Positions 28,901 to 37,421 of a stretch of DNA of 64,000 nt are shown piece after piece. Location: contig JAFGIP010000080.1 in the NCBI GenBank assembly GCA_016929525.1, forward strand, positions 1 through 64,000, in the 5' to 3' direction. Numbering within the stretch: the stretch's first letter is position 1; every line of letters begins with the position of its first letter. The notes under the pieces were generated by a model. It worked only from the letters and a program-made list of their open reading frames with translations, was not told the origin of the DNA and did no database searches. The translations under genes were made by a program, and so were the position numbers. Source of the stretch: Bacteroidales bacterium (GTDB taxonomy: Bacteria; Bacteroidota; Bacteroidia; Bacteroidales; UBA10428).

Positions 28901-29343
28901 ACTATTACGGCTTCAAATTCTTCTGTCTCCTGTTCTAACTGAACAGTAAGTTCGGTTCTTCCGTTAAGTGGTATTTCCCGGATAGTGTACCCTACAAATG
29001 AAACTACCAATACAGTATCTGCTGATGGAACTTCCAGGCTGAAATTTCCGTCGACATCAGAAATAGTCCCTATTGTAGTCCCCTTCACAATAATATTTGC
29101 ACCAGGCAAGGATTCTCCTTCCTCAGAAGTAATCTTCCCTTTTACGATAACCTTATCTCCAGGTTGTTTCAACTGATTATCTCTTACTGCTTTTAAATGA
29201 CCATCAGAATTAGCTATTGCAGTTACATTATTGAGTAACACAGATACCAGGAAAATAAAAGCCAGTGGTAAATAATTCAAGGACAGAAACCTTAGCCTCT
29301 TCCCCAGAAGATGAGGAAATAGGCATTTCAAGATTTTTTTCAT
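25963..29343 (-). CDS. SusC/RagA family TonB-dependent transporter without STN domain
   Basis: 1126 residues. After an N-terminal hydrophobic signal region (about 20-45) comes a carboxypeptidase-D-regulatory-like domain (about 68-145, GKITSEEGESLPGANIIVKGTT), then a plug domain with the SusC signature region (DGMRVSNINFVEPNDIESVE, AASAAIYGAEGANGVVYITT) and a 22-strand-type barrel ending in TYMVGLNVTF with terminal Phe. There is no STN domain, unlike the paralogue at 30579. It imports a large ligand, usually glycan or peptide, with the SusD encoded downstream. It is preceded by a FecR gene and a hairpin at 29407-29438. Confidence 0.94.
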   Translation of the reverse strand: MKKILKCLFPHLLGKRLRFLSLNYLPLAFIFLVSVLLNNVTAIANSDGHLKAVRDNQLKQPGDKVIVKGKITSEEGESLPGANIIVKGTTIGTISDVDGNFSLEVPSADTVLVVSFVGYTIREIPLNGRTELTVQLEQETEEFEAVIVRGYGTVKKSLVIGSIAKVESDDIISTAPTRAEQALQGKTAGVSIMQNSGSPGSSITVRVRGTGSNFRAEPLYIVDGMRVSNINFVEPNDIESVEVLKDAASAAIYGAEGANGVVYITTKKGIKGEMTVNYDFYYGWQQVAKPMDMLSAYEYALYKKEAIYYEVEQSLRRNNPDITDEQIQRFQENRFRQSGITDPDSLSDRQGTDWLDELFQVAPTYKHHLSFSGGNEQNAFQASFTYFTQDGVVGGSSTNFTRYTARLNTNHELKKWLDAGTKFTYTNVERIPITENQEYGGLISNAIFIDPLTPTHYGSPEEIDPLIYDAMLYGVYEGNQMNFDNSTSLQDGEGYFGVSGLVKNEIRNPFAQLHNNHGVNTEDRFLGGAYLTLKPIKGLSIRSQIDLDINYFRNYNWFPATLWNIDVYSSENSVIDYMQKERTWQWENYATYTKEIQKHKITLLAGVTLREYKRNYLGGSGAPLQLENDDFAHISATLEDTLQTAYGMTEAPVKLQSYFGRISYDYSEKYLLEFVLRRDGSSLLPKEKRFGIFPSASLGWVISNEDFWKLTQINFLKLRVSWGRNGSLSNLEPFMFVSTMTNQSPGASGVVNNLYWLDASGNLLPGIQPATLSNPGLSWEASEQTDIGVDIGLFKNQVTFTFDYYKKETQDLLAQGGVPGFLGNYPPFLNAGSVENKGYEFELGYKFSVGDIKIDMAANAAYLKNKVTFYATEGAWLGGAGIAGGGTISRFEPGYPVWSFFTYQTDGIFQSWEEIDAYTGTEGLIQPEAMPGDFKIIDVNGDGVINEDDKEYEGSPWPDWTFGFTTNVNYKGFDLNVFVAGALGNQVYNGFHRTDLNNANVPVYYYENRWTPDNHTNDMFRATYSTGDNLNALDFYVEDASWIKLKSLTLGYTLPDFVYKVTPIQRFRIYISAQNLFTFTKYHGMDPEIGNTGATGQARLTYNSIGIDRGFYPSARTYMVGLNVTF

Positions 29344-29406
29344 AATTTTGAAACGTTTACGAGTTAAACTTTAAATTGTCTTATGTATTAGTAAGGCAAA
29401 ACTTAC

Positions 29407-29438
29407 AAATCGGAAAATGCCCCAACATTTTCCGATTT
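29407..29438. terminator. Hairpin between FecR and SusC genes
   Basis: AAATCGGAAAATG at 29407-29419 and its complement at 29426-29438 give a 13-bp perfect stem with a 6-base loop, starting next to the FecR stop codon. The strong T run is on the plus strand (29436-29440 and beyond); on the minus strand only ATTTGTAAGTTTT follows. It could attenuate SusC expression or protect an mRNA end. Confidence 0.5.
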
Positions 29439-29439
29439 T

Positions 29440-30480
29440 TTATTTTCCCTTAGAAATATATATATGGTTTTTACTTATCGCATAATCTATTGGAGTTGTA
29501 AGTTCTAATATCTGAAGCCCCTGTTCAATTGTTTCATTTTCAAAAGTCCCTGTAAACCTGATATCCTTTAATTCTTCATCTGTTATGGTAATTTCAATAT
29601 CATACCAGCGTTCCAGCCTTGTTGAAAGATTCTCGAAAGTTTCATTTTCAAATACCAGTTTACCGTCTTTCCATGCAGTAAAATATCTCGTTTTAACACT
29701 TTTATCCAGAACAACATTCTTCTTTACTTTATCATATATAACTCTTTGTCCGGTTTCCATTTTCATTCTTTCTCCTGATTTTTCAACAAATTCTAGCACG
29801 ATACTACCTCTTTCAAGTGTTGTTTCAACGGTACTTTCTTCTGAATAACATTTTATGTTGAATGCAGTTCCGAGAACATGTATGTTAACCTCAGAAGTTC
29901 TGACAACTAACGGGTGCTTTTCATCTTTTTTTACATCAAAATAGGCTTCTCCTTCAAGGTATACTTCACGGTAAGTATTGCTAAAATTCTGAGGGAATTT
30001 AATTGTGCTTCCGGAATTTACCCACACAACTGAGCCGTCTGGCAGGCTAATTTCCGATTTTGCTCCGTTCGGAGTATAAAACTGGTAATAGTCAGCAATA
30101 CTTCTTGAACTTACAGGATGTATATATCGATAAACCAATAATGCCGATCCAAAAGCAATTAAAATGGCCGCCGCTATTTTTATTATTGAACCGATTATGT
30201 GCCTGTTCTGTGTTTGCTTTGCATTTAATGCAACAACAAATTCCTGCGACTTTTTATTAAGAGACTGAATTACCCTATCCCAGCTATGCTTCAGTTCATC
30301 CTTAATTCTGATATCTGATATTCTTCCCGACTCCCATAGCAGCTTTGTTTCCAGAAAGAATTTCTCATTTCTCGGTGATTGTTCCAACCATTGTAAAATC
30401 AAATCATTTTCTTTTATTGTCGTTTCACCCTGGAAATATTTTACCAACAAAACTTCTAACTGTTCACTGTGATTCATCAT
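29440..30480 (-). CDS. FecR-like anti-sigma factor (second of two)
   Basis: 346 residues. The cytoplasmic N-terminus (LEVLLVKYFQGETTIKENDL and WLEQSPRNEKFFLETK) is the sigma-interacting part, followed by one membrane helix (about 100-122) and a periplasmic FecR domain (TPNGAKSEISLPDGSVVWVNSGS, YLEGEAYFDVKKDEKHPLVV, VLGTAFNIK) and a C-terminal DUF4974 region (KLVFENETFENLSTRLERWYD). It would relay receptor occupancy to an ECF sigma factor. It is a paralogue of the FecR at 34203 and no sigma gene precedes it directly. Confidence 0.92.
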   Translation of the reverse strand: MMNHSEQLEVLLVKYFQGETTIKENDLILQWLEQSPRNEKFFLETKLLWESGRISDIRIKDELKHSWDRVIQSLNKKSQEFVVALNAKQTQNRHIIGSIIKIAAAILIAFGSALLVYRYIHPVSSRSIADYYQFYTPNGAKSEISLPDGSVVWVNSGSTIKFPQNFSNTYREVYLEGEAYFDVKKDEKHPLVVRTSEVNIHVLGTAFNIKCYSEESTVETTLERGSIVLEFVEKSGERMKMETGQRVIYDKVKKNVVLDKSVKTRYFTAWKDGKLVFENETFENLSTRLERWYDIEITITDEELKDIRFTGTFENETIEQGLQILELTTPIDYAISKNHIYISKGK

Positions 30481-30578
30481 GTTTCTTTTTACAGATACAA
30501 GACGAGCAATTTTTCTGAATTGCTTACAATTTTTATTTTTTTTCTAAAAACACAGCTTTTACTGATTATTCCGTTTAA

Positions 30579-33500
30579 TTAAAACATTACACTTAATCCA
30601 ACAATATATGTAGTTGGTGACGGATAAAATCCACGGTCTATTCCAATGCTGTTATAAGTAAGAGTTGTTTGCCCCGGTATATCGGTATTACCAATTTCAG
30701 GATCCAGTCCCCGATATTTGGTGAATGTATATAAATTGGCAGCTGAGACATATAAACGGAATTTCTTTATTGGCATTTTACTATATATATTTTCGGGCAA
30801 AGTATAACCAACAGTCAGCGTATTTAACTTTACCCACGATCCGTCCTGAATATAAACATCTAATGCTCTGAAATTATCGCCAGAGCTATAAGTTGCTCTT
30901 GGAACCGTGTTTGACGGATTATCAGGTGTCCAGCGATTTTCATAAAAATAATATGGCAGGTTAGCATTATTAATATCTTTTCGATGCAGTCCGTAATTTA
31001 CCTCATTTCCTAATGATCCGTTAATGAACAGGTTAAAGTCAATTCCTTTATATTCCATGTATAAAGTAAATCCGAATGTCCAGTCTGGCCATGGGGAACC
31101 TGCATAAACTTTATCATCCTCATTAATTACTCCATCATCATTCTGATCGACAATTCGAAAATCACCAGGTATGGCATCGGGTTGAATTGGTCCTTGAGAG
31201 CCAGTGTATTCATTAACTTCATCCCACGTTTGAAAAATACCATCGGTTGCATAAGCGCTAAAATACCATACAGGATATCCGGGTGTAAATTTAGATACCG
31301 AAGGAGTGCCTGCCAAACCTGCACCATTAAGCTCCCCTCCCTCACTATTAAAAAATGTTACTTTGTTCTTGATATAAGTAGCATTAGCAGAAATCTCAAT
31401 TCCAAGATCATTCATCCTTTTTTTATAGCGTGTTTCAATTTCAAATCCTTTGTTCTCAACACTGCCGGAATTGCCAAATGGTGCATAGTTACCAACATAT
31501 CCGGGCACTCCTCCCTGGGTTAGTAAATCTTTTGTTTTCTTATTAAAGTAATCAAAACTTAATACAAATGAATTTTGATATATACCGATATCAAACCCCA
31601 GGTCAATTTGTTCACTTTCTTCCCATCCCAGATCAGCATTGCTAATTGCTGCCGGCTGTACCGCAGGTACCAAATTACCATTTGCATCAATGGCATAAAT
31701 AAAGTTGTCCCGACCTGAAGCTCCTGGTGCCATATTTGACATTCTCGAAACATGTCCAAACGGAGTCAGGTTGGAAAGACTACCATTAAGTCCCCAGCTA
31801 AATCGTAATTTTAAGTAATTGATCATTTCGTATTTCCAGAATTTTTCACGACTCAGAACCCAGCCTACAGATGCTGAAGGAAATAAACCAAACCTATTAC
31901 CTGGTGGTAACAATGAAGAACCATCTTTTCTAAGTACAAGTTCAATAAGATACTTCTCTGAATAATTATAGGAAAGTCGTCCGAAATATGATTTTAAGCG
32001 GACTGGTGCATAAGTCATTCCGCTGCTTCTTCTTAATGAATCGCTAAGAGTACGCGAAATGTGAGCAAAATCATCCGATTCGTATTGCAGATAATATCCA
32101 ACACCTCCCAGATCAGAAGAGATATATTCTCTCCAGGTTATCCCTCCGAGCACAGTGACAGAATGATCCCTAAACTTTCTTGAATAAGTTGCATAGTTTT
32201 CCCACTGCCAGGAACGATCGTTATCTATCAGGTCAGATACATAATCATCGGTTGTAATGTTATCAATATTCCACAGTGTAGCCGGGAACCATTCATGGAT
32301 TTTAGTATAATGCACATCAAGGTCGAACTGAGTTCTTATATTAAGATTCTTAACAGGTTCTGTATTTAAATGCAAACCTACCAAAATTCTATCCTGCTTT
32401 CTGGTTGAATGACTGTTATATAACTGAGCAACAGGATTTCTTATCTCATTCCTTACGAGGTTTGATACCCCAAAATAACCATTTTCATCCTGAAGTGAAG
32501 TTGAGTTTCGGACATCACGTTCTTCTCCTCCGTATAAATCATTTACCATAGCATTGTAAACTACAGAATCAATATCCTCAATGCTTTGATAATAAACAGA
32601 AGTGATCGGGTCAATGAAAATTGCATTGCCGATTAACCCTCCATATTCATGATTCTCATAAATCTGGTTGCGTTTCAGGTATGAATAATAAAATTTTGTG
32701 CCTGCACTTAACCAGTTATTTAATTTATGATTAGAATTAATACGTGCAGTATGACGTATAAAGCTGGTTTTATCACCCCCGACAATTCCATCCTGATTAT
32801 AGTATGACGTAGAAACCTGATATGTATTCACTTCATTTCCTCCTCCAAAAGACAAGTAGTGTTTTTGCACTGGTGCCGGTTGAAAGATTTCTCCCAGCCA
32901 ATCGGTCCCTTCCCTGTCTGTAAGCTCTTCAGGATCGGGAATACCAGTTCTTTCAAATGCCGCTTCCTGTCTCGAATGTATTAAGTCTTCGTCGATTTCG
33001 CCATCTGCGTTCCTTCTTAAATTCTGTTCTATTTCATAATATACTGCTTCTTTCTTATAGGTTGCATATTCATACGCATTCATCATTCTCATACGATTAC
33101 GAAAATGTTGCACGCCATACATATACTCATAATTAACCGATATCATATCTTTTCTGCCTTTTTTGGTAGTAATAAGTATGACACCATTCGCACCTTCAGC
33201 ACCGTATATGGCAGCTGAGGCTGCATCTTTGAGCAATTCAATCGATTCAATATCGTTGGGCTCTATGAAACTGATATCATTAACCCGCATACCATCGATA
33301 ACATAAAGTGGTTCAGAACTGTAATTGCTTCCAACGCCCCGGATATGGACTGTAAGCTCAGAACCCGGAGATCCGGAATTTTGCATAATATTTACACCAC
33401 TTACCATTCCCTGAAGTGATTTTTCTGCAACAACAGGTGTAGATAACATTATATCTTTGTTTGTCATCTTTGATATTGCCCCAATAACCAGACTTTTTTT

Positions 33501-34136
33501 ACGACTACCATAACCAACAATAATTATTTCGTCAAGTTTTGTCAAATCCGGGTGAAGAGTCACGAATACTTCCTTTTCACCGCTTAGTTTTAACTCTCTG
33601 GTGTGAAAACCTACATATGATATTTGTAATGTTTCCTCCTCTGTAGGAATCACCAGTTTAAAATTTCCTTTAAGATCGGTTATAGTTCCTGAAGTCGTTC
33701 CCTTTATCATTATGTTGGCTCCCGGTAAGGGAATACCCTCGGTCGATATCACTTTACCGTGTACTATAATCCGATCGTCTTCCTGAACAATGACAATCAG
33801 ATTATCTTCCATGATAACATATTTCAGTTTTGACTGAGCAAGTACTTCATCAATTATTGTCTCAACAGTATTGATCTCAGAAGTAATCTTTATTTCTTTA
33901 TTAATATCAATCTGATCGGGCCTGTAAAAAAACTTATATTCAGTCTGATTTTCAATTTCATTAAAGATTCGCGCAATAGTTAATTTTTCTTTTGGTAAAT
34001 AAATACGATTGGTCTGAGAAAAAATATTAGAAGTGATGAGAAGAACAATGGGAATAAGAATCTGAATCAATCTTCTTTTAGAAAGAGCTTTTATTAAAAA
34101 TAATTTTTGTAATTCGTTTTTATCCATATCATTCAA
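30579..34136 (-). CDS. SusC/RagA family TonB-dependent receptor with STN signalling domain
   Basis: 1185 residues. A signal region (about 24-41) is followed by an STN domain (about 45-118, KLTIARIFNEIENQTEYKFF and VETIIDEVLAQSKLKYVIME), a carboxypeptidase-D-regulatory-like domain (about 124-205), the plug (SVGS-type DGMRVNDISFIEPNDIESIE) and the barrel ending in TYIVGLSVMF. The STN domain normally contacts a FecR periplasmic domain to trigger the sigma factor, and a FecR-sigma pair lies immediately upstream. No SusD follows it; the next gene is another FecR. The sequence runs parallel to the SusC at 25963 over most of its length, showing tandem duplication. Confidence 0.94.
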   Translation of the reverse strand: MNDMDKNELQKLFLIKALSKRRLIQILIPIVLLITSNIFSQTNRIYLPKEKLTIARIFNEIENQTEYKFFYRPDQIDINKEIKITSEINTVETIIDEVLAQSKLKYVIMEDNLIVIVQEDDRIIVHGKVISTEGIPLPGANIMIKGTTSGTITDLKGNFKLVIPTEEETLQISYVGFHTRELKLSGEKEVFVTLHPDLTKLDEIIIVGYGSRKKSLVIGAISKMTNKDIMLSTPVVAEKSLQGMVSGVNIMQNSGSPGSELTVHIRGVGSNYSSEPLYVIDGMRVNDISFIEPNDIESIELLKDAASAAIYGAEGANGVILITTKKGRKDMISVNYEYMYGVQHFRNRMRMMNAYEYATYKKEAVYYEIEQNLRRNADGEIDEDLIHSRQEAAFERTGIPDPEELTDREGTDWLGEIFQPAPVQKHYLSFGGGNEVNTYQVSTSYYNQDGIVGGDKTSFIRHTARINSNHKLNNWLSAGTKFYYSYLKRNQIYENHEYGGLIGNAIFIDPITSVYYQSIEDIDSVVYNAMVNDLYGGEERDVRNSTSLQDENGYFGVSNLVRNEIRNPVAQLYNSHSTRKQDRILVGLHLNTEPVKNLNIRTQFDLDVHYTKIHEWFPATLWNIDNITTDDYVSDLIDNDRSWQWENYATYSRKFRDHSVTVLGGITWREYISSDLGGVGYYLQYESDDFAHISRTLSDSLRRSSGMTYAPVRLKSYFGRLSYNYSEKYLIELVLRKDGSSLLPPGNRFGLFPSASVGWVLSREKFWKYEMINYLKLRFSWGLNGSLSNLTPFGHVSRMSNMAPGASGRDNFIYAIDANGNLVPAVQPAAISNADLGWEESEQIDLGFDIGIYQNSFVLSFDYFNKKTKDLLTQGGVPGYVGNYAPFGNSGSVENKGFEIETRYKKRMNDLGIEISANATYIKNKVTFFNSEGGELNGAGLAGTPSVSKFTPGYPVWYFSAYATDGIFQTWDEVNEYTGSQGPIQPDAIPGDFRIVDQNDDGVINEDDKVYAGSPWPDWTFGFTLYMEYKGIDFNLFINGSLGNEVNYGLHRKDINNANLPYYFYENRWTPDNPSNTVPRATYSSGDNFRALDVYIQDGSWVKLNTLTVGYTLPENIYSKMPIKKFRLYVSAANLYTFTKYRGLDPEIGNTDIPGQTTLTYNSIGIDRGFYPSPTTYIVGLSVMF

Positions 34137-34202
34137 GTATGAATGACGGTTGTAAGATATTTATGCGCTAATTCTTCTTTTGGGGAAATTATTAATTTCC
34201 TT

Positions 34203-35204
34203 TTAGAAAATCACAATCTTATTTTTATCCATAGAATAATTAAGAGGGGTTGTAAGCCTGATTATGTTTAATGCCTGTTCAACCGATTCTCTCTCAAAAG
34301 TTCCGGTAAAACGGATTTGTTTAAGACTATTATTTTCAATATTAATGCGTACGTTATACCATCGCTCAAGTTTTATTATAATATCTTCAAGTTTTTCATT
34401 ATCAAAAATAAGTTTGCCATCTGTCCAGGCCGTATATCTTCTCGTATCTGAAACATGTTTGATTTCTATTAATTTTTGATCTTTATTGTAAGTGGCTATA
34501 TCATTCGGTTCAAGTAATACGATTTTTTTTCCTGATTTCATCAGTTTCAATTTACCTTGTTCAAGTATGGTTTCTATGTTTACTTCTTCCGGATAAGCTT
34601 TAACATTAAACCGTGTTCCCAAAACCTGTATCTCGATGTCGCCGGTTGAAACAACAAAAGGGCTTTTACCCATCTTTTTTACATTAAAAAAAGCTTCTCC
34701 TTCAAAATATATTTGTCTGTTTGCTTTACTGAACTTCTGCGGGAAAATAATTTTACTTCCTGAGTTCAGCCATACATGAGTGCTGTCTGGTAATATGATC
34801 TCTGATTTTGCTCCAAATGGGGTTTTAAACTGATAATGCGATATAAATATTTTATCATCCCCGGGCCAATTTTTCATTATGAACCAGGCCGCGGCAAAAG
34901 AAATAATGAAAGTTGCCGCGATTTTCAGAAAATCAAATCCTTTTTTAGGCTCTTTCCCATTATAACTTTCATTCTGCTCATCATGACTGACATGATCTAT
35001 TTTCTTTTCAATGTTGCTCCAGATAATTTCAATCTCATTCCGAACATCAATTAAAGAATCACCAATTCTTTGCCAAATCAGTTTGCAATCGAGAAATGTT
35101 TTCTCATTTTCTGCCGATTGTTCAACCCAGCGAAGTATTTCTGAATTTTCAGATTTAGATGTTTCTCCTTTTAAATATTTTACCAATAGGTTGGTATCTA
35201 TCAT
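34203..35204 (-). CDS. FecR-like anti-sigma factor (first of two)
   Basis: 333 residues with the same plan as the 29440 gene: cytoplasmic helical N-terminus (NLLVKYLKGETSKSENSEIL, WVEQSAENEKTFLDC), one membrane helix (about 94-112), FecR domain (TPFGAKSEIILPDSTHVWLN, YFEGEAFFNVKKMGKSPFVV) and C-terminal KLIFDNEKLEDIIIKLERWY. It starts 40 bases after the sigma gene and is its expected partner. Confidence 0.92.
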   Translation of the reverse strand: MIDTNLLVKYLKGETSKSENSEILRWVEQSAENEKTFLDCKLIWQRIGDSLIDVRNEIEIIWSNIEKKIDHVSHDEQNESYNGKEPKKGFDFLKIAATFIISFAAAWFIMKNWPGDDKIFISHYQFKTPFGAKSEIILPDSTHVWLNSGSKIIFPQKFSKANRQIYFEGEAFFNVKKMGKSPFVVSTGDIEIQVLGTRFNVKAYPEEVNIETILEQGKLKLMKSGKKIVLLEPNDIATYNKDQKLIEIKHVSDTRRYTAWTDGKLIFDNEKLEDIIIKLERWYNVRINIENNSLKQIRFTGTFERESVEQALNIIRLTTPLNYSMDKNKIVIF

Positions 35205-35244
35205 TTTATATCTTGTTTTATGCTGACATTCAAATTAATTTTTC

Positions 35245-35847
35245 TCATTTTATCATACCTGTAAGAGTAATAAACAGTATCAGATTAAAAAAATGTTTCA
35301 GACTTCTTCGAATACTCTTTAAAGCCCGGTAGATCTGTGTATCCACTGAACGCACAGATATCTGAAGCTTTTCAGCAATTTCTTTATTTTTCAAACCCTC
35401 AAACCGACTTAGTTTAAATATCCTTCTACATTGTTCCGGTAACTTTTCAATTGCTTTATAAGTTTCATCAAGTCTTCTTTTATTTACCGAGTCATCAGAA
35501 TATTCATAATATGCTGTGAGATAATTAATTTCTTTTTCACGAAGTGCTTCTTTTGACTGATCGACATATTTACTTTTTACCTGTTCATGTTTCAAATAAT
35601 CGAGACAAGCATTTCGTACTGACCTATATAAGTAAGACTTAACTGAAGTGCTTATAACTATCTCCTGCCGTTTTTCCCAAATTTTTATATAAGTATCCTG
35701 AAGTATATCTTTTGCGATATCCAGCCTGCCAACAAGGCTGTTTGCATAAAGCAATAAGTTACCTGAGAATTGTTTATACAGCTTTTCAAAAGCCACTACT
35801 TTGCCCTGTCTAATTTGTCTTAGAATTTCTTCTTCTTTAAATCCCAA
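35245..35847 (-). CDS. ECF sigma factor, Bacteroidota Sus-type
   Basis: 200 residues. Region 2 includes AFEKLYKQFSGNLLLYANSL, DILQDTYIKIWEKR and SYLYRSVRNACLDYLKH; region 4 is AIEKLPEQCRRIFKLSRFEG with helix-turn-helix NKEIAEKLQISVRSVDTQIY. This heads the operon sigma-FecR-SusC-FecR-SusC-SusD and should drive it on ligand sensing by the STN-bearing SusC. The C-terminus has a short hydrophobic tail (FFNLILFITLTGMIK). Confidence 0.93.
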   Translation of the reverse strand: MGFKEEEILRQIRQGKVVAFEKLYKQFSGNLLLYANSLVGRLDIAKDILQDTYIKIWEKRQEIVISTSVKSYLYRSVRNACLDYLKHEQVKSKYVDQSKEALREKEINYLTAYYEYSDDSVNKRRLDETYKAIEKLPEQCRRIFKLSRFEGLKNKEIAEKLQISVRSVDTQIYRALKSIRRSLKHFFNLILFITLTGMIK

Positions 35848-35944
35848 TTGTAGAAATATTAAAACTCCCCCAATATAATAATTTATACTCTACACAGTTT
35901 TGTGTAAGATAATTTATAGCAAAATATTACTAACATTTAATCAT

Positions 35945-36273
35945 CTAAGACAATTTTCTGTATGAATACACTAATATCAGAATAATGCCATATTCAAATG
36001 AAAACTGCTGCAATTCGATTCTGTAGTTTATTACAGGTAATAAACCTAGTTGTGTCCATTCTTCAATCCATCCATCAGGGGGTAAATCCTTATTCCACCA
36101 GTCTCCTCTTACATTAAGTGTGTTCGTTACATTCTGAGTATCGGGTTCCTATACACGCGTTGTATTCTTTTTATTTCTTCTGAACAAACCTTCATATCAA
36201 AACGAATGTAGTAATCTCTGCTATGTTTATACGCTTCTTCGCTATTTCTGTATAATAAAACCTGAATTAAAAA
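35945..36273 (-). pseudogene. Decayed gene remnant, family unrecognised
   Basis: This lies in the 659-base stretch 35848-36506 that has no intact gene. On the minus strand, 36273 down to about 36150 reads as coding-like sequence (YRNSEEAYKHSRDYYIRFD, then EEIKRIQRVY). The frame then shifts and 36148-35945 continues as EPDTQNVTNTLNVRGDWWNK and on to a hydrophobic end (FEYGIILILVYSYRKLS) before TAG at 35945. An in-frame TAA lies just upstream at 36274-36276. The two pieces join naturally, so a frameshifted and truncated gene is inferred. No function is assigned. The flanks (35848-35944, 36277-36478) hold nothing I recognise. Confidence 0.55.
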
Positions 36274-36478
36274 TTAACACCACAGGAGCAATAACATTAA
36301 AATTAAAAATCCTTATGTTTTCAAAGTTTTGGCTTTTTGGAAATTTGTTTTGGTTTTCAGGTAAGGACAGGACAATGTTTTTAACGTTGCTTTTTCTTAT
36401 TAAAAAATTCTTTAACCCTTCTTATATTTTTGAATCATAGATCAGTTGAGGAAAGCTGACTGAATTTTATTAATTCCT

Positions 36479-36486
36479 TACATTTG
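36479..36486 (+). promoter_or_regulatory. Candidate -7 box TACATTTG
   Basis: Exact match to TAnnTTTG, 20 bases before the EamA start at 36507. A TTTG -33 element is not evident. Confidence 0.5.
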
Positions 36487-36506
36487 CAACTTCCCAAAAG
36501 TTAATA

Positions 36507-37421
36507 ATGCCAAAGAGATCTTTTTATAGTACAAGTATTTTCCTGGCAGTTCTTGCCTGTATTTTATGGTCGACGGCTTTTGTCGGCATTAAGATTGGTT
36601 TAAGATACTCCGGGCCGCTGCAGTTTGCCGGAATCAGATTTATGATCTCAGGACTGATAATCCTTCCGTTTTGTACCAATATTAAAAATGACATGATTCT
36701 CTTAAAGAAGAATATAAGAAAGATATTTCTCATAAGTCTCTTTCAGACAGTACTGCTTTATGGTTTCTTTTATACGGGGATGGACAAAACACCAGCGGCT
36801 ATAGGAGCTATTATTGTTGGTGGCGGACCTCTTTTTGTAGCAGTGCTTGCGCATTTTATAACCGGAAAAGATCCGCTTACTCTAAGAAAATCGTTGGCGC
36901 TGATTATAGGTTTCGGCGGAATTATACTTATTGCCATTGTAAAAGACAAAACGGTTGAAAATCATACCACTGTCGTGACGGGGATTTTGCTTCTGATTAC
37001 AGGTAACTTAGCCGGAAGCTATGGAAATATCCTGATATCAAAGACCAAAACCGGAATATCACCACTGTTTACTAATGCAATACAGATCTTTGCAGGTGGT
37101 TTTATTCTGCTCATTCTTTCATTTTTAATTGAAGGGTTTGAGTTTGGTGCAAAGCCATTTGAATACTACTTATCGCTTGGCTGGTTGAGTTTTATTTCAG
37201 CTGTGGCATTCTCAGTATGGTTTGTTGTATTAAGCAGGCCGGAGATTAAAGTTTCCGAGATCAATGTTTGGAAGTTTATGATCCCGATGCTTGGTGCAAT
37301 ATTAAGCTGGATTATTATTAAAAATGAAAGACCTCAGTTAAACACTATTGTTGGTATGATCTTCATTGCAGCTTCAATTCTTATAATATTCGGCAGAAAA
37401 CAAAACAAGTCAATCCGTTAA
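36507..37421 (+). CDS. EamA/DMT family permease
   Basis: 304 residues, ten hydrophobic helices in two EamA repeats (about 10-140 and 155-297). Typical segments are ILWSTAFVGIKIGLRYSGPLQFAGIRFM and GFFYTGMDKTPAAIGAIIVG in the first half and FSVWFVVLSRPEIKVSEINVWKFMIPMLGA in the second. Members export amino acids or other metabolites; substrate unknown. Its end overlaps the end of the MutS-like gene by 12 bases, convergent. Confidence 0.87.
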   Translation: MPKRSFYSTSIFLAVLACILWSTAFVGIKIGLRYSGPLQFAGIRFMISGLIILPFCTNIKNDMILLKKNIRKIFLISLFQTVLLYGFFYTGMDKTPAAIGAIIVGGGPLFVAVLAHFITGKDPLTLRKSLALIIGFGGIILIAIVKDKTVENHTTVVTGILLLITGNLAGSYGNILISKTKTGISPLFTNAIQIFAGGFILLILSFLIEGFEFGAKPFEYYLSLGWLSFISAVAFSVWFVVLSRPEIKVSEINVWKFMIPMLGAILSWIIIKNERPQLNTIVGMIFIAASILIIFGRKQNKSIR

